16,188 nt of DNA, taken from an uncultured Eisenbergiella sp. Its GTDB lineage: Bacteria; Bacillota; Clostridia; Lachnospirales; Lachnospiraceae. Under the pieces are notes generated by a model that saw only the letters and a program-made list of their open reading frames with translations, did not search any database and was not told where the DNA came from. This document shows positions 1 to 7,722 of this stretch, one piece after another. The first letter of the stretch is position 1, and every line of letters begins with the position of its first letter. Where the stretch lies: assembly GCA_947626725.1 (NCBI GenBank), contig CANQTI010000017.1, positions 1-16,188 on the forward strand. The letters run 5' to 3'. A program made the position numbers and the translations under genes.

Positions 1-100
1 CAGACCGCGGACAGGCAGACCCGGCGAGCAACGCGAGCCGGCATTCCGCGAAGCGGAATGGACCGGCGTCTGCGGAAATGACTTATGGTCGGCCGGTCAG
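1..100. repeat. Structured intergenic repeat, copy 1
   Basis: A 100-bp element that recurs at 129-228 with four mismatches, all in its last 30 bp. It folds well: GCCGG (37-41) plus CATTCCGC (42-49) pairs with GCGGAATG (53-60) and, after a 2-nt bulge, CCGGC (63-67), around a GAA loop. An outer 8-bp stem, 5-12 with 68-75, can close the domain with one G-T wobble. A second possible stem pairs GACCGGC (61-67) with GCCGGTC (92-98). The window begins exactly at the element's first base as defined by copy 2, so it or further copies may continue upstream. The function is unknown; a dispersed REP/BIME-like element is the natural guess. Confidence 0.85.
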
Positions 101-128
101 GGGGCTGACGGGATGCTTGCATCCCGAT
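101..128. repeat. Hairpin spacer between the two repeat copies
   Basis: The 28-bp spacer is dominated by a hairpin: CGGGATG (109-115), loop CTTG, CATCCCG (120-126). No T-run follows it, so it is not an obvious terminator. It makes the whole 1-228 region almost continuously foldable. Confidence 0.6.
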
Positions 129-228
129 CAGACCGCGGACAGGCAGACCCGGCGAGCAACGCGAGCCGGCATTCCGCGAAGCGGAATGGACCGGCGTCTG
201 CGGAAGTGTCTTATGGCCTGCCGGTCAG
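129..228. repeat. Structured intergenic repeat, copy 2
   Basis: Second copy of the element at 1-100, offset by 128 bp and 96% identical by eye. The inner hairpin (165-195) and the outer stem (133-140 with 196-203) are unchanged. The differences lie in the distal part around 206-219. Unlike copy 1 it is followed directly by six T residues, so here its distal stem could act as a terminator. It ends 42 bp before the histidine kinase start. Confidence 0.85.
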
Positions 229-234
229 TTTTTT
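189..234 (+). terminator. Possible intrinsic terminator formed by the end of repeat copy 2
   Basis: GACCGGC (189-195) can pair with GCCGGTC (220-226), and a run of six T follows at 229-234. The 24-nt loop is long and two unpaired bases (AG) separate the stem from the T-run, so this is only a plausible terminator. It competes with the inner repeat hairpin, which uses the same 189-195 arm. If active it would end transcription arriving from the gene upstream of the window. Confidence 0.35.
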
Positions 235-270
235 AAGCCTTTTTACCCACACCTCACCCGGAGGTTTCCC

Positions 271-1764
271 ATGCATATGACGCCGAACGGATTGCTGCAG
301 CAGATTTTGCGCAGAGTGCCGATCTTGAGAAGCCAGAAGGCTTATATATTCATTCTGATGCTGGCGATCGGCGTGATCCCCAGCGTTGTCATGCGTGCCG
401 GAATTCTGGAGAGCTATGAGAAACGCGCGGTTTCTGTGCGCGTGTCGGACGTAACGACTCAGTACCGGATCATTGCGGACCATCTGCTCAACTATAACTA
501 TCTGCAGGACACTTCTTCGGAGGTGATCAACGCGGAACTGGAGCAGATGTCCAATCTGTATGATGGCCGCGTTATGATCATCAGCGGCAATTTCCGTATT
601 GTCAAGGATACCTATTCGATAAGCGAAGGAAGAACGATGATCTCAGAAGAGGTGATCAAATGCTTTCATGGAGAAAGCACTTCCCGCTACGATAAGAATA
701 ACGGTTATATTGAGATGACGGTCCCGATCACGGAAACCGGGCGGAAGGAGGGAAAAACGGTTTCCCAGGTGCGCGGCGTGATCCTGGCAAGCGCGTCTAC
801 GGACAGCATTGTGGCCACGATGGAGCTGATGCGGCGCAGGGCGCTGCTTTTGGAAATTGTGATGACGATTCTCATTTTGGGGCTTGTGCCGTTCCTGGCG
901 CATATCCTGACGCTTCCTTACAGCCGGGTCACTCGGGCGATCAATGAGGTGCGGGATGGCTTTACCGACCGGGAGATCTCTGTGCCGGACTACATAGAGA
1001 CGGAGCACATTGCGGACGCTTTTAACCAGCTTTTGGGGAGGATGCGGCAGATCAATGAGTCGAGGCAGGAATTTGTGGCGAATGTATCCCATGAGCTGAA
1101 AACGCCCATGACGTCGGTTAAGGTTCTTGCCGATTCCCTGAATCAGCAGCCGGATGCTCCCGTAGAACTCTATCGGGAGTTTATGCAGGATATCACGCAG
1201 GAAATCGAACGGGAAAATAAAATCATAAACGATCTTTTGTCGCTGGTGAAGATGGACAAGACGGAAGCGGAAATGGATATCCGTGCCGTCGATATCAATG
1301 AACTTCTGGAGAGTACGCTGAAACGTCTGCGGCCTATCGCGCGCAAGCAGGATGTGGAGGTCGTCTTTGAGAGCATGCGCCCTGTGACGGCAGAAGTGGA
1401 CGAGATCAAGATGTCCCAGATTTTCACAAATCTGGTGGAAAATGCGATCAAATACAATAAAGAGCACGGTTGGGTAAAAGTACATTTGGATGCGGACCAT
1501 CAGTTTTTTACGGTGGAAGTGTCGGATTCCGGTATTGGAATCAGCGAAGAGGACTATGATCATATTTTCGATCGTTTTTACCGAGTGGACAAGTCCCATT
1601 CCAGAGAGATCGGCGGTACGGGCCTGGGGCTTTCCATTACCCGCAGTGCCGTACTTTTGCACCGCGGCTCCATTCGTGTCAGCAGCGTTGAGGGTGAGGG
1701 AACCTGTTTTACGGTGAAGATACCGCTTTCCTACATTAAGGCAGGAGGAAAAGGCAGATCATGA
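271..1764 (+). CDS. Membrane sensor histidine kinase (HAMP / HisKA / HATPase_c)
   Basis: A 497-residue two-component sensor kinase that should autophosphorylate on a histidine and pass the phosphate to a response regulator; none lies in the window, though one may sit just upstream. There are two membrane segments (about 24-46 and 190-213) flanking an extracytoplasmic sensor region of about 140 residues, then a HAMP-like linker (about 214-265). The H-box is at 268-280 with phospho-acceptor H274 in SHELKTP. The N-box is NLVENAIKYN (387-396), the G1 box DSGIG (419-423), an F-box-like stretch runs about 430-444, and the G2 box GGTGLGLS is at 448-455. All catalytic boxes look intact. No PAS domain was recognised. 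The ATG at 271 has GGAGG at 260-264, 6 nt away; the ATG at 277 is a less well spaced alternative. It overlaps the downstream lipoprotein gene by 4 bp. The signal sensed is unknown. Confidence 0.95.
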   Translation: MHMTPNGLLQQILRRVPILRSQKAYIFILMLAIGVIPSVVMRAGILESYEKRAVSVRVSDVTTQYRIIADHLLNYNYLQDTSSEVINAELEQMSNLYDGRVMIISGNFRIVKDTYSISEGRTMISEEVIKCFHGESTSRYDKNNGYIEMTVPITETGRKEGKTVSQVRGVILASASTDSIVATMELMRRRALLLEIVMTILILGLVPFLAHILTLPYSRVTRAINEVRDGFTDREISVPDYIETEHIADAFNQLLGRMRQINESRQEFVANVSHELKTPMTSVKVLADSLNQQPDAPVELYREFMQDITQEIERENKIINDLLSLVKMDKTEAEMDIRAVDINELLESTLKRLRPIARKQDVEVVFESMRPVTAEVDEIKMSQIFTNLVENAIKYNKEHGWVKVHLDADHQFFTVEVSDSGIGISEEDYDHIFDRFYRVDKSHSREIGGTGLGLSITRSAVLLHRGSIRVSSVEGEGTCFTVKIPLSYIKAGGKGRS

Positions 1765-2720
1765 AACGACGGAAAGACGTCCGCTGTTTTGGACGGCGGG
1801 TTTTCATTTTGCTGGCGGCATTTATTTTCCTCTGCGCGATTTCCGGCTGTGCGAAGGAGGAACCGGAGCAGCAGGAAGGAACCATATCCGTATATTATAT
1901 CAACAAGGCGGAGACCAGGATCACTCCGGTAGCCCATGTGCTGGAATCCGGGGATGTCAGGGAACAGGTGGAGGAAGCATTGGGCTTTATGACGGAAAAT
2001 CCGGTGGAGCTTTCCTTAAGGACCGCGGTCAACGGGTATTCCTTCACGGACTGGGAGCTGCAGGAATCCCTGCTGGTTCTGGATGTGAGCGAAGAATACA
2101 GGAATATTGCCCCGACAACGGAGGTGTTGGTTCGTGCGGCCATTGTGCGTACCTTGACGCAGATCCCCGGGGTAGAGCATGTGGCGATGACGGTAAAGGG
2201 GGAGGCGCTGACGGATGCGCTGGGCATGCCGGTTGGCCCCATGGCGGCAGATCTGTTCATTGATAATGCGGGCGACGAGATCAATGCTTATGAAAAGGTA
2301 TGGCTGACCCTCTATTTCGCCAATGAAACCGGGGATAAACTGGTGTCCACCAGCGTTCGGAAAGTATATAACAGTAATATTTCCCTGGAAAAACTGGTGG
2401 TAGAGAGTCTGATTGCCGGACCGGGAGCGGACAGCGAGGGCATTTTTCCAGTCATAAATCCCAACACGAAGGTATTGAGCGTCACCGTAAAGGACGGCAC
2501 CTGTTATGTAAATCTGGATGACAGTTTCATGACGCAGATTTATAATGTAACAGGAGATGTGACGATTTATTCGATTGTTGATTCCCTGGCGGAGCTTCCG
2601 AATATAAATCGCGTACAGTTCTCGGTCAGCGGCAGTACGGAACTCATTTACCGCGAGAATTTCAATTTGGCCAATGTGTACGAACGGAATCTTGACCTGG
2701 TTTACGACAATCAGGAATGA
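1761..2720 (+). CDS. GerMN-domain lipoprotein
   Basis: A 319-residue exported lipoprotein. The N-terminus has a basic stretch, a hydrophobic core (about 13-26) and a lipobox ISGC with the lipidated cysteine at C30, so it should be anchored on the outer face of the membrane. Two GerMN-like repeats follow, roughly 42-163 and 178-298. Each has the pattern of a short strand (SVYYIN; TLYFAN), a helix that includes an EQVEEALGF- or EKLVVESLI-type segment, and a VLDVS- or YVNLDD-type strand. GerMN domains occur in spore germination protein GerM and in actinobacterial LpqB. The ATGA overlap with the kinase gene indicates translational coupling and probable joint function. An upstream GGAGG (1744-1748) can serve initiation. 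A role as a ligand-binding or modulator partner of the kinase is inferred from context; a sporulation or peptidoglycan role is an alternative. Confidence 0.88.
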   Translation: MKRRKDVRCFGRRVFILLAAFIFLCAISGCAKEEPEQQEGTISVYYINKAETRITPVAHVLESGDVREQVEEALGFMTENPVELSLRTAVNGYSFTDWELQESLLVLDVSEEYRNIAPTTEVLVRAAIVRTLTQIPGVEHVAMTVKGEALTDALGMPVGPMAADLFIDNAGDEINAYEKVWLTLYFANETGDKLVSTSVRKVYNSNISLEKLVVESLIAGPGADSEGIFPVINPNTKVLSVTVKDGTCYVNLDDSFMTQIYNVTGDVTIYSIVDSLAELPNINRVQFSVSGSTELIYRENFNLANVYERNLDLVYDNQE

Positions 2721-2732
2721 GGAAAAAGAATA

Positions 2733-5042
2733 TTGAGAAGGCCATTGTGTGTGATCCTGCTGCTTTTCCTGGCGGGGTATCTTTTGTTGGCACCGTCGCC
2801 GCCCGATGACGGGCGGTGGGATGACTATGCGTGGGATACTGTTGTGCTGACAGGAAAAGCAGCAGATCCTGGCTGTCCCGCGGACGGTTCGCGGGACAGG
2901 AGGACTTTTACGCTGAAACAGATCTGTGTTCTGCACGGTTTCGGCGGATCATCTGGGACGAAAGAGTCCCTGTCTGAAACGATTTCGGAGAGATCAGAAT
3001 ATTACCCGTATTTTACAAATGAAGAGACGGTGTTGTGTTATCTGCAGGAGGAGAGCGACCTGCCGCGGGTGGGCAGTACCGTTCGCGTGGAAGGGAAGGT
3101 CGGTCTTTTTTCGGCCGCCACCAATCCGGGGGAGTTTGATTACCGGGCATATCAAAATGCCCGGGGCTGTGTGCTTTCTCTGCGTGATGTCACGGTGCTG
3201 GAAGAAAGCGATGATTTTGACAGGGCCGGACAGTTCCTTTTTGAACTGCAAAGCAGGATCGCGGGCTTCTTTATCCGCATGCTGGGGGGAGAGGATGGGG
3301 CGCTGGCCTGTGCCATGGTGCTGGGGGAGAAGGGCGGGCTGGATGAGAGCATCAAGACGCTCTATCAGGAAGCAGGGATTTCCCATCTTCTGGCCATATC
3401 GGGGCTGCATATTTCGATGATTGGGCTGGGACTTTTGGCGTTCCTGAAAAAGATGAGGCTGCCGGCCTGGCTGTGCGGTTTTGCTTCAACAGCGGTTCTG
3501 TGGGCTTATGCCGCAATGGTCGGCATGAGTGTATCCACCAAAAGGGCGGCATTCATGTTTTCTCTGATGTTGGCGGCGGGTTTCGTGGGGCGGACCGCGG
3601 ATACGCTGACTTCCCTGACGATGGCCGCCTTCTGGATCCTGATCATGCGGCCGGCCCTGGCTGCGGATGCCGGGTTTCAGCTCTCTTTTTCAGCAGTGGC
3701 GGGCATTGCGGTGATTGTCCCTGTACTGCGGGAGCGCGGACCGCGGCCGCCGGGGCGGGAAAAGGGACGGCTGGCGAAATTGGGGGAATCGCTTCGGGAC
3801 AGTGCTTTGGCCAGTTTCGGCGTTACCCTGTCCATGCTTCCGTTCCTTTTATTCCATTATTTTGAATGGAATCCGTGGTCTATTTTGGCCAACCTTGTTG
3901 TCATTCCTCTGATGAGTGTTTTGTTATTTTTTCTTATGCTGCTGGCAGCGTTGGGATTGTGCCCTTCGGGGTGCTGGCCCGTGCGTGCGGCGGCTCAGAC
4001 GGTGCTTTTGCCGGTCAAGGGAATCTTTTTCCTGTACAGGACGATCTGTGAGGGAATTGTCGCGCTTCCTTTTGGACGTATGCGCACCGGCGCGCCGGGA
4101 AAGTGGCAGCTTGTCATTTTTGGAATCGGCCTTTTTCTCCTGGTCCGGGCGGGGGTGAAGATCCGGCCGTCTGTACGGATCGCAGCGGCGGCTCTTCTGA
4201 CCTGCGTTTTTCTGATCCGCATTCCGAATGGACTGCGGATCACTATGCTGGATGTGGGACAGGGAGAGTGTGTCTGCCTGGAATCTCCGGATCGGAAATT
4301 CTGGCTGCTGGATGCCGGAAGCACTTCCAGCGGCAGCGTAGGAAAGTACCAGATCGTCCCGTTTTTAAAATACAGTGCGGCGGATGGGCTGGAAGGCATT
4401 TTTATCAGCCATTGGGATGAGGACCATGTCAATGCGCTGGAAGATATATTTGACTGGGCGAAGAACATGAGGCTGCGGATCGGTGCGCTGTTTTTGCCGG
4501 ATACGGCGCTGAGGGATGAAAGCCTGGATGCGCTGCTGCGTCTAACGGCCCTGTATGAGATTCCGGTGAAACGTATCAGCGCCGGAATGGTCCTGCGCGC
4601 CGGAAATATGAAACTGACCTGTCTGCATCCCACCGCAGGGCAGACGGCGGCAGACCGCAACTATGTTTCCACAGTGCTGCGCCTGGAATACGGCTCTTTT
4701 TCCGCACTTTTCACGGGAGATTTGGAAACGGAAGGGGAGCAGTGGCTCGTGAAAACATACGGAGAAAGCGTGTTGACCAGCACGTTGTTGGACGCGGGAC
4801 ATCACGGCGCGAAAAACGCGTCCGGCAGCGCCTTTCTGGAGACGGTATCGCCCAAGGCGATTCTGATCACCTGCGGGCGCAATAATCGGTATGGACATCC
4901 GGCCCCCGAGATGCTGGAACGGGCAGCAGAGGCGGAAATTCCCTGTTTTATTACCGCTCGTTCCGGTGCGCTGAGCGTTTCCGTAAAAAAGGACCGAATG
5001 ACGATTGCTCCTTTTCTTTCGGATGGAGTTATGGTAAAATAG
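2733..5042 (+). CDS. comEC: ComEC/Rec2-family DNA internalisation protein
   Basis: A 769-residue polytopic membrane protein of the ComEC/Rec2 family, the channel that passes single-stranded DNA into the cytoplasm during natural transformation. In order it shows an N-terminal membrane anchor and DUF4131/OB-like region (about 5-165), the Competence domain with many hydrophobic segments (about 185-480) including the family signature HLLAISGLHIS (218-228), and a C-terminal metallo-beta-lactamase-like domain (about 502-760). The last has DVGQGE (507-512), the HxDxDH metal motif at H560-H565, FTGDLE (660-665) and AGHHGAKN (688-695). All three domains look intact. An in-frame stop at 2718 leaves TTG 2733 as the first possible start, with GAGG at 2719-2722; TTG 2745 or GTG 2751 are alternatives. 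It starts 12 bp after the lipoprotein gene, in the same operon. Its stop codon is the first base pairs of the downstream repeat array. Confidence 0.93.
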   Translation: MRRPLCVILLLFLAGYLLLAPSPPDDGRWDDYAWDTVVLTGKAADPGCPADGSRDRRTFTLKQICVLHGFGGSSGTKESLSETISERSEYYPYFTNEETVLCYLQEESDLPRVGSTVRVEGKVGLFSAATNPGEFDYRAYQNARGCVLSLRDVTVLEESDDFDRAGQFLFELQSRIAGFFIRMLGGEDGALACAMVLGEKGGLDESIKTLYQEAGISHLLAISGLHISMIGLGLLAFLKKMRLPAWLCGFASTAVLWAYAAMVGMSVSTKRAAFMFSLMLAAGFVGRTADTLTSLTMAAFWILIMRPALAADAGFQLSFSAVAGIAVIVPVLRERGPRPPGREKGRLAKLGESLRDSALASFGVTLSMLPFLLFHYFEWNPWSILANLVVIPLMSVLLFFLMLLAALGLCPSGCWPVRAAAQTVLLPVKGIFFLYRTICEGIVALPFGRMRTGAPGKWQLVIFGIGLFLLVRAGVKIRPSVRIAAAALLTCVFLIRIPNGLRITMLDVGQGECVCLESPDRKFWLLDAGSTSSGSVGKYQIVPFLKYSAADGLEGIFISHWDEDHVNALEDIFDWAKNMRLRIGALFLPDTALRDESLDALLRLTALYEIPVKRISAGMVLRAGNMKLTCLHPTAGQTAADRNYVSTVLRLEYGSFSALFTGDLETEGEQWLVKTYGESVLTSTLLDAGHHGAKNASGSAFLETVSPKAILITCGRNNRYGHPAPEMLERAAEAEIPCFITARSGALSVSVKKDRMTIAPFLSDGVMVK

Positions 5043-5150
5043 CCGCAAGGCGCATCAAATCCGCCGGAGGCTCCATATCCGGCAGGATATGGCAAATAGC
5101 CGCAAGGCGCATCAAATCCGCCGGAGGCTCCATATCCGGCAGGATATGGC

Positions 5151-5174
5151 AAATAGCCGCAGGGCGGCTATTTT
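5151..5174 (+). terminator. Intrinsic terminator in the repeat array (first)
   Basis: A perfect 10-bp stem, AAATAGCCGC (5151-5160) with GCGGCTATTT (5164-5173), an AGG loop and a short T tract (5171-5174). The A-rich 5' arm would give a T tract on the other strand too, so it may work in both directions. It would end the kinase-lipoprotein-comEC transcript. Confidence 0.7.
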
Positions 5175-5231
5175 ACCGCGCCGGCAGGCGCATCAAATCC
5201 GCCGGAGGCTCCATATCCGGCAGGATATGGC

Positions 5232-5255
5232 AAATAGCCGCAAGGCGGCTGTTTT
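5232..5255 (+). terminator. Intrinsic terminator in the repeat array (second)
   Basis: The same design as the hairpin at 5151-5174: AAATAGCCGC (5232-5241), loop AAG, then GCGGCTGTTT with one T-G wobble in the stem and TTTT at 5252-5255. It lies 49 bp before the holA start and is the last barrier to read-through from comEC. Confidence 0.7.
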
Positions 5256-5303
5256 ACCGCGCCGGCATGCATCGGCCCCGTAAGTTGTGGATAGGGAGAA
5301 GAT

Positions 5304-6311
5304 ATGAAACGGCTTTTGGAGGATATAAAAAATAACTGTCTGAAGCAGGTTTATCTGCTTTGCGGAGAAGAAGCTTATCTGCGGCTGCAGTATAGGGACC
5401 GTCTGCGGAATGCCCTGGCGGAACCGGGGGACACCATGAATTATCACTACTTTGAAGGGAAAGATACGAACCCTGCCGAACTGATCGATCTTTCGGAAAC
5501 GGTGCCCTTTTTTGCTGAACGCAGGGTGATTTTTGTGGAGAACAGCGGCTTTTTTAAAAAGACCTGTGAGCAGCTGGCGGATTATCTGAAGCAGCTGCCG
5601 CCAACCACATATTTCGTATTCATAGAGACGGAGGTGGACAAAAGGGGAAAGCTGTATAAAGCAGTCCGGGACACTGGCCGTGTTGTGGAATTTTCGTCGC
5701 AGGATGAGGAAACGCTGAAAAAGTGGGTTCTGTCTCTGATTCGGAAGGAAGGGAAAAAAATTTCGGGAGCGACACTTCACTATTTTTTGCAGAAGACAGG
5801 GACGGATATGGGGAATATCCGTCGGGAGCTGGAAAAGGTGTTCTGCTATACGCTGGATCGGGAGGCAATTCTGCAGGAGGATATTGACGCCGTGTGTACC
5901 CGGTTGGTCAGCAATCAGATTTTCGATATGGTGGATGCCATCGCACTGCAGAAGCAGCAGGAAGCGCTGAGGCTGTATTATGACCTGCTTTCCCTGAAGG
6001 AAAAGCCTATGCGCATTTTGGCTCTGGTCGGGCGGCAGTTCAATTTGCTGCTGCAGGTGAAGGAGCTTCGGAAAAAGGGGTATGCCGGCCGGCAGATCGC
6101 GGAAAAGACTGCAATTCCTGTTTTCTTTGTGGGGAAATATATTTCACAGGCGTCTGCCTTTACGGAGGCCTGGTTGCGGGACGCACTGGAGGCCTGTGTG
6201 CAGGCGGATGAGGCCGTCAAAACGGGAAGGCTGGGAGATGTTATGAGCGTGGAACTGCTTCTTATCAGCTACAGTGGGGGAACGGCGGGAAATCAGGCGG
6301 CCAGACACTGA
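5304..6311 (+). CDS. holA: DNA polymerase III subunit delta
   Basis: A 335-residue protein matching the delta subunit of the clamp loader (HolA, YqeN in Bacillus). This subunit opens the beta sliding clamp and loads it on primed DNA, together with DnaX and delta-prime. Visible family features are the N-terminal VYLLCGEEAYLR (16-27), the TYFVFIE core strand of the AAA+-like fold (102-108), GNIRRELEK (170-178), NQIFDMVDAI (204-213) and the C-terminal collar-type helical region ending in ADEAVKTGR (301-309). As is normal for delta, there is no functional Walker A motif. Length is typical. The ATG at 5304 has AGGGAG at 5293-5298. Adjacency to comEC is a known Firmicutes arrangement; rpsT, which often follows holA there, is not present here. 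Two terminators lie upstream, so a separate promoter is expected, but I could not identify one. Confidence 0.92.
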   Translation: MKRLLEDIKNNCLKQVYLLCGEEAYLRLQYRDRLRNALAEPGDTMNYHYFEGKDTNPAELIDLSETVPFFAERRVIFVENSGFFKKTCEQLADYLKQLPPTTYFVFIETEVDKRGKLYKAVRDTGRVVEFSSQDEETLKKWVLSLIRKEGKKISGATLHYFLQKTGTDMGNIRRELEKVFCYTLDREAILQEDIDAVCTRLVSNQIFDMVDAIALQKQQEALRLYYDLLSLKEKPMRILALVGRQFNLLLQVKELRKKGYAGRQIAEKTAIPVFFVGKYISQASAFTEAWLRDALEACVQADEAVKTGRLGDVMSVELLLISYSGGTAGNQAARH

Positions 6312-6432
6312 AAGAAACGTTTGCCCGGACCGGCTGTGGGGAGAATGGAACAGCAGGGGAACCGAAGCGTTCAAAGGGCGGAAAGATAAAAGGAACAAAA
6401 AAAGAGGGAAACAAAAAAGGAGGGGTTGTTTT
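6312..6432 (+). other. Purine-rich leader between holA and the GH125 gene
   Basis: This 121-bp spacer is G/A-rich, especially 6375-6424, and contains no terminator and no convincing promoter. It ends in a strong ribosome binding site, AAGGAGGGG (6416-6424). The reading frame of the mannosidase is open through it from an ATG at 6274, but the encoded lysine/arginine-rich stretch does not look like part of the enzyme. Transcription may simply continue from holA. Confidence 0.45.
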
Positions 6433-7722
6433 ATGGAGAAAAAGGTGCCTGCATCGCTGCAGAAAATGATCGATTGCGTGCGAAAGGCCTTTCCGGATGA
6501 CGAGGCTATGGTACGGCTTTTCATCCGGTGTTTTACGAATACGCTGGATACCACTGTGCAGAAAATGCCGGACGGGACGACCCATGTGATCACAGGAGAT
6601 ATCCCGGCCATGTGGCTGCGGGATTCCACAGCCCAGGTTCGGCCCTATCTGATTGCAGCGGCGGAGGATGGTGAGATCGCGGATCTGCTGGTAGGGCTGT
6701 CAAAACGGCAGTTTTTTTTCCTGAATCATGATCCCTATGCCAACGCCTTCAACCGGGAACCGGATGGCAGCCGTTGGGACGACGACGAGACGGAGATGAC
6801 GGACTGGCTCTGGGAGCGCAAATATGAAATCGACTCACTCTGTTATCCGGTGCAGCTCGCCTGGCTGATCTGGAAGAATACGGGGCGGACCGATCATTTT
6901 GACGGCACATTCCGGGAGGGACTTTTCCGGATCCTGTCCGTCTGGCGCACGGAGCAGCATCATGAGGAGCAATCGCCCTATCGGTTCGTGCGGAAGAACT
7001 GTTATTTTACGGACACGCTCTCCAGGGACGGAAAGGGTGCGCTGGTGAGATCCGGCCTCGGACTGCTCTGGTCGGGGTTCCGGCCCAGCGACGATGCCTG
7101 TGTGTACGGGTATCTGATTCCTTCCAATATGTTCGCTGTGGTGGTGTTGGGGTACATGGAGACCATCGCCAGAGAGGTCTTGGGGGAGGAAGAGCTGGCG
7201 CGGGAAGCGGCCGCATTGCGGCAGGAGATCCGTCAGGCGATCGAGCGCTTTGCCGTGGTCCGCAATCCGTACCATGGGAAGGTATATGCCTATGAAATGG
7301 ATGGATACGGGCAGTATCTTTTGATGGACGATGCCAATGTGCCCAGCCTGCTGTCTATGGAATATCTGGGGTATGAGCCGGCAGACGCACAGGCGGCGCA
7401 GAATACCAGACGGATGATTTTAAGCTGTGCGAACCCCTATTATTATGAAGGAAGCGCGGCGCAGGGCGTGGGAAGCCAGCATACTGCGCCGGGATACATC
7501 TGGCACATCGCCCTGGCCGTTCAGGGACTGACCAGTCATTCCCGGGAGGAAAAGCTGCGGATTTTGAATTTGATGAAAAACACGGACGGCGGCAAGGGCA
7601 TGATGCATGAGGGGTTTGACGGAAACGATCCGTCCCGGTACACGAGAGAATGGTTTTCCTGGGCGAATGCCATGTTCTGTGAGCTGGTGCTGGATTACTG
7701 CGGCATTCACGTGAAGCGATAG
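6433..7722 (+). CDS. GH125 exo-alpha-1,6-mannosidase
   Basis: A 429-residue glycoside hydrolase of family GH125 (COG3538). The family removes terminal alpha-1,6-linked mannose, as from trimmed N-glycans, with inversion of configuration. The hallmark N-terminal segment TGDIPAMWLRDSTAQ is at 54-68, followed by YEIDSLCYP (131-139), GFRPSDD (215-221), YLIPSNMF (227-234) and HEGFDGND (392-399). From recalled structural work on the Clostridium perfringens enzyme, whose acid/base pair I remember as Asp220 and Glu393, this protein has D220 and E393 at those numbers and in matching motifs. Length fits the family. There is no signal peptide, so it should act in the cytoplasm on imported sugars. ATG 6433 is chosen for its 8-nt-spaced AAGGAGGGG and because family similarity begins there; the in-frame ATG at 6274 overlaps holA. 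Confidence 0.93.
   Translation: MEKKVPASLQKMIDCVRKAFPDDEAMVRLFIRCFTNTLDTTVQKMPDGTTHVITGDIPAMWLRDSTAQVRPYLIAAAEDGEIADLLVGLSKRQFFFLNHDPYANAFNREPDGSRWDDDETEMTDWLWERKYEIDSLCYPVQLAWLIWKNTGRTDHFDGTFREGLFRILSVWRTEQHHEEQSPYRFVRKNCYFTDTLSRDGKGALVRSGLGLLWSGFRPSDDACVYGYLIPSNMFAVVVLGYMETIAREVLGEEELAREAAALRQEIRQAIERFAVVRNPYHGKVYAYEMDGYGQYLLMDDANVPSLLSMEYLGYEPADAQAAQNTRRMILSCANPYYYEGSAAQGVGSQHTAPGYIWHIALAVQGLTSHSREEKLRILNLMKNTDGGKGMMHEGFDGNDPSRYTREWFSWANAMFCELVLDYCGIHVKR

Larger units (their letters stand above)
5037..5266. repeat. Composite tandem repeat array with embedded terminators
   Basis: Two perfect 57-bp units lie at 5037-5093 and 5094-5150. They are followed by a 35-bp terminator module (5151-5185), an exact copy of the last 46 bp of the unit (5186-5231) and a second terminator module (5232-5266, 2 mismatches to the first). 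The 46-bp core is therefore present three times without change (5048-5093, 5105-5150, 5186-5231), and AAATAGCCGC occurs four times (5037, 5094, 5151, 5232). Each core holds a perfect 8-bp hairpin, CCATATCC-GGCA-GGATATGG (first copy 5073-5092). The comEC stop TAG (5040-5042) is inside the first unit. The identity between copies suggests recent amplification. Confidence 0.92.

Noticed and set aside
1..270. CRISPR array
   Set aside because: Only two repeats of 100 bp with one 28-bp palindromic spacer; repeat length, spacer structure and lack of cas genes do not fit.
643..1662. 339-codon minus-strand open frame antisense to the histidine kinase
   Set aside because: Shadow of an intact kinase gene; arginine/histidine-rich low-similarity product typical of an antisense frame.
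4802..5152. Minus-strand frame with 19-residue repeats, running through the 57-bp array into the comEC 3' end
   Set aside because: The periodic peptide follows from a 57-bp unit being a multiple of three; no ribosome binding site or conserved fold was seen, and the frame overlaps comEC antisense.
5089..5283. Plus-strand 64-codon frame across the repeat array
   Set aside because: It crosses both terminator hairpins and encodes only translated repeats; not credible as a gene.
6274..6432. Upstream extension of the GH125 frame starting inside holA
   Set aside because: The extra 53 residues are basic and low-complexity, and a strong ribosome binding site precedes ATG 6433, where family similarity begins.
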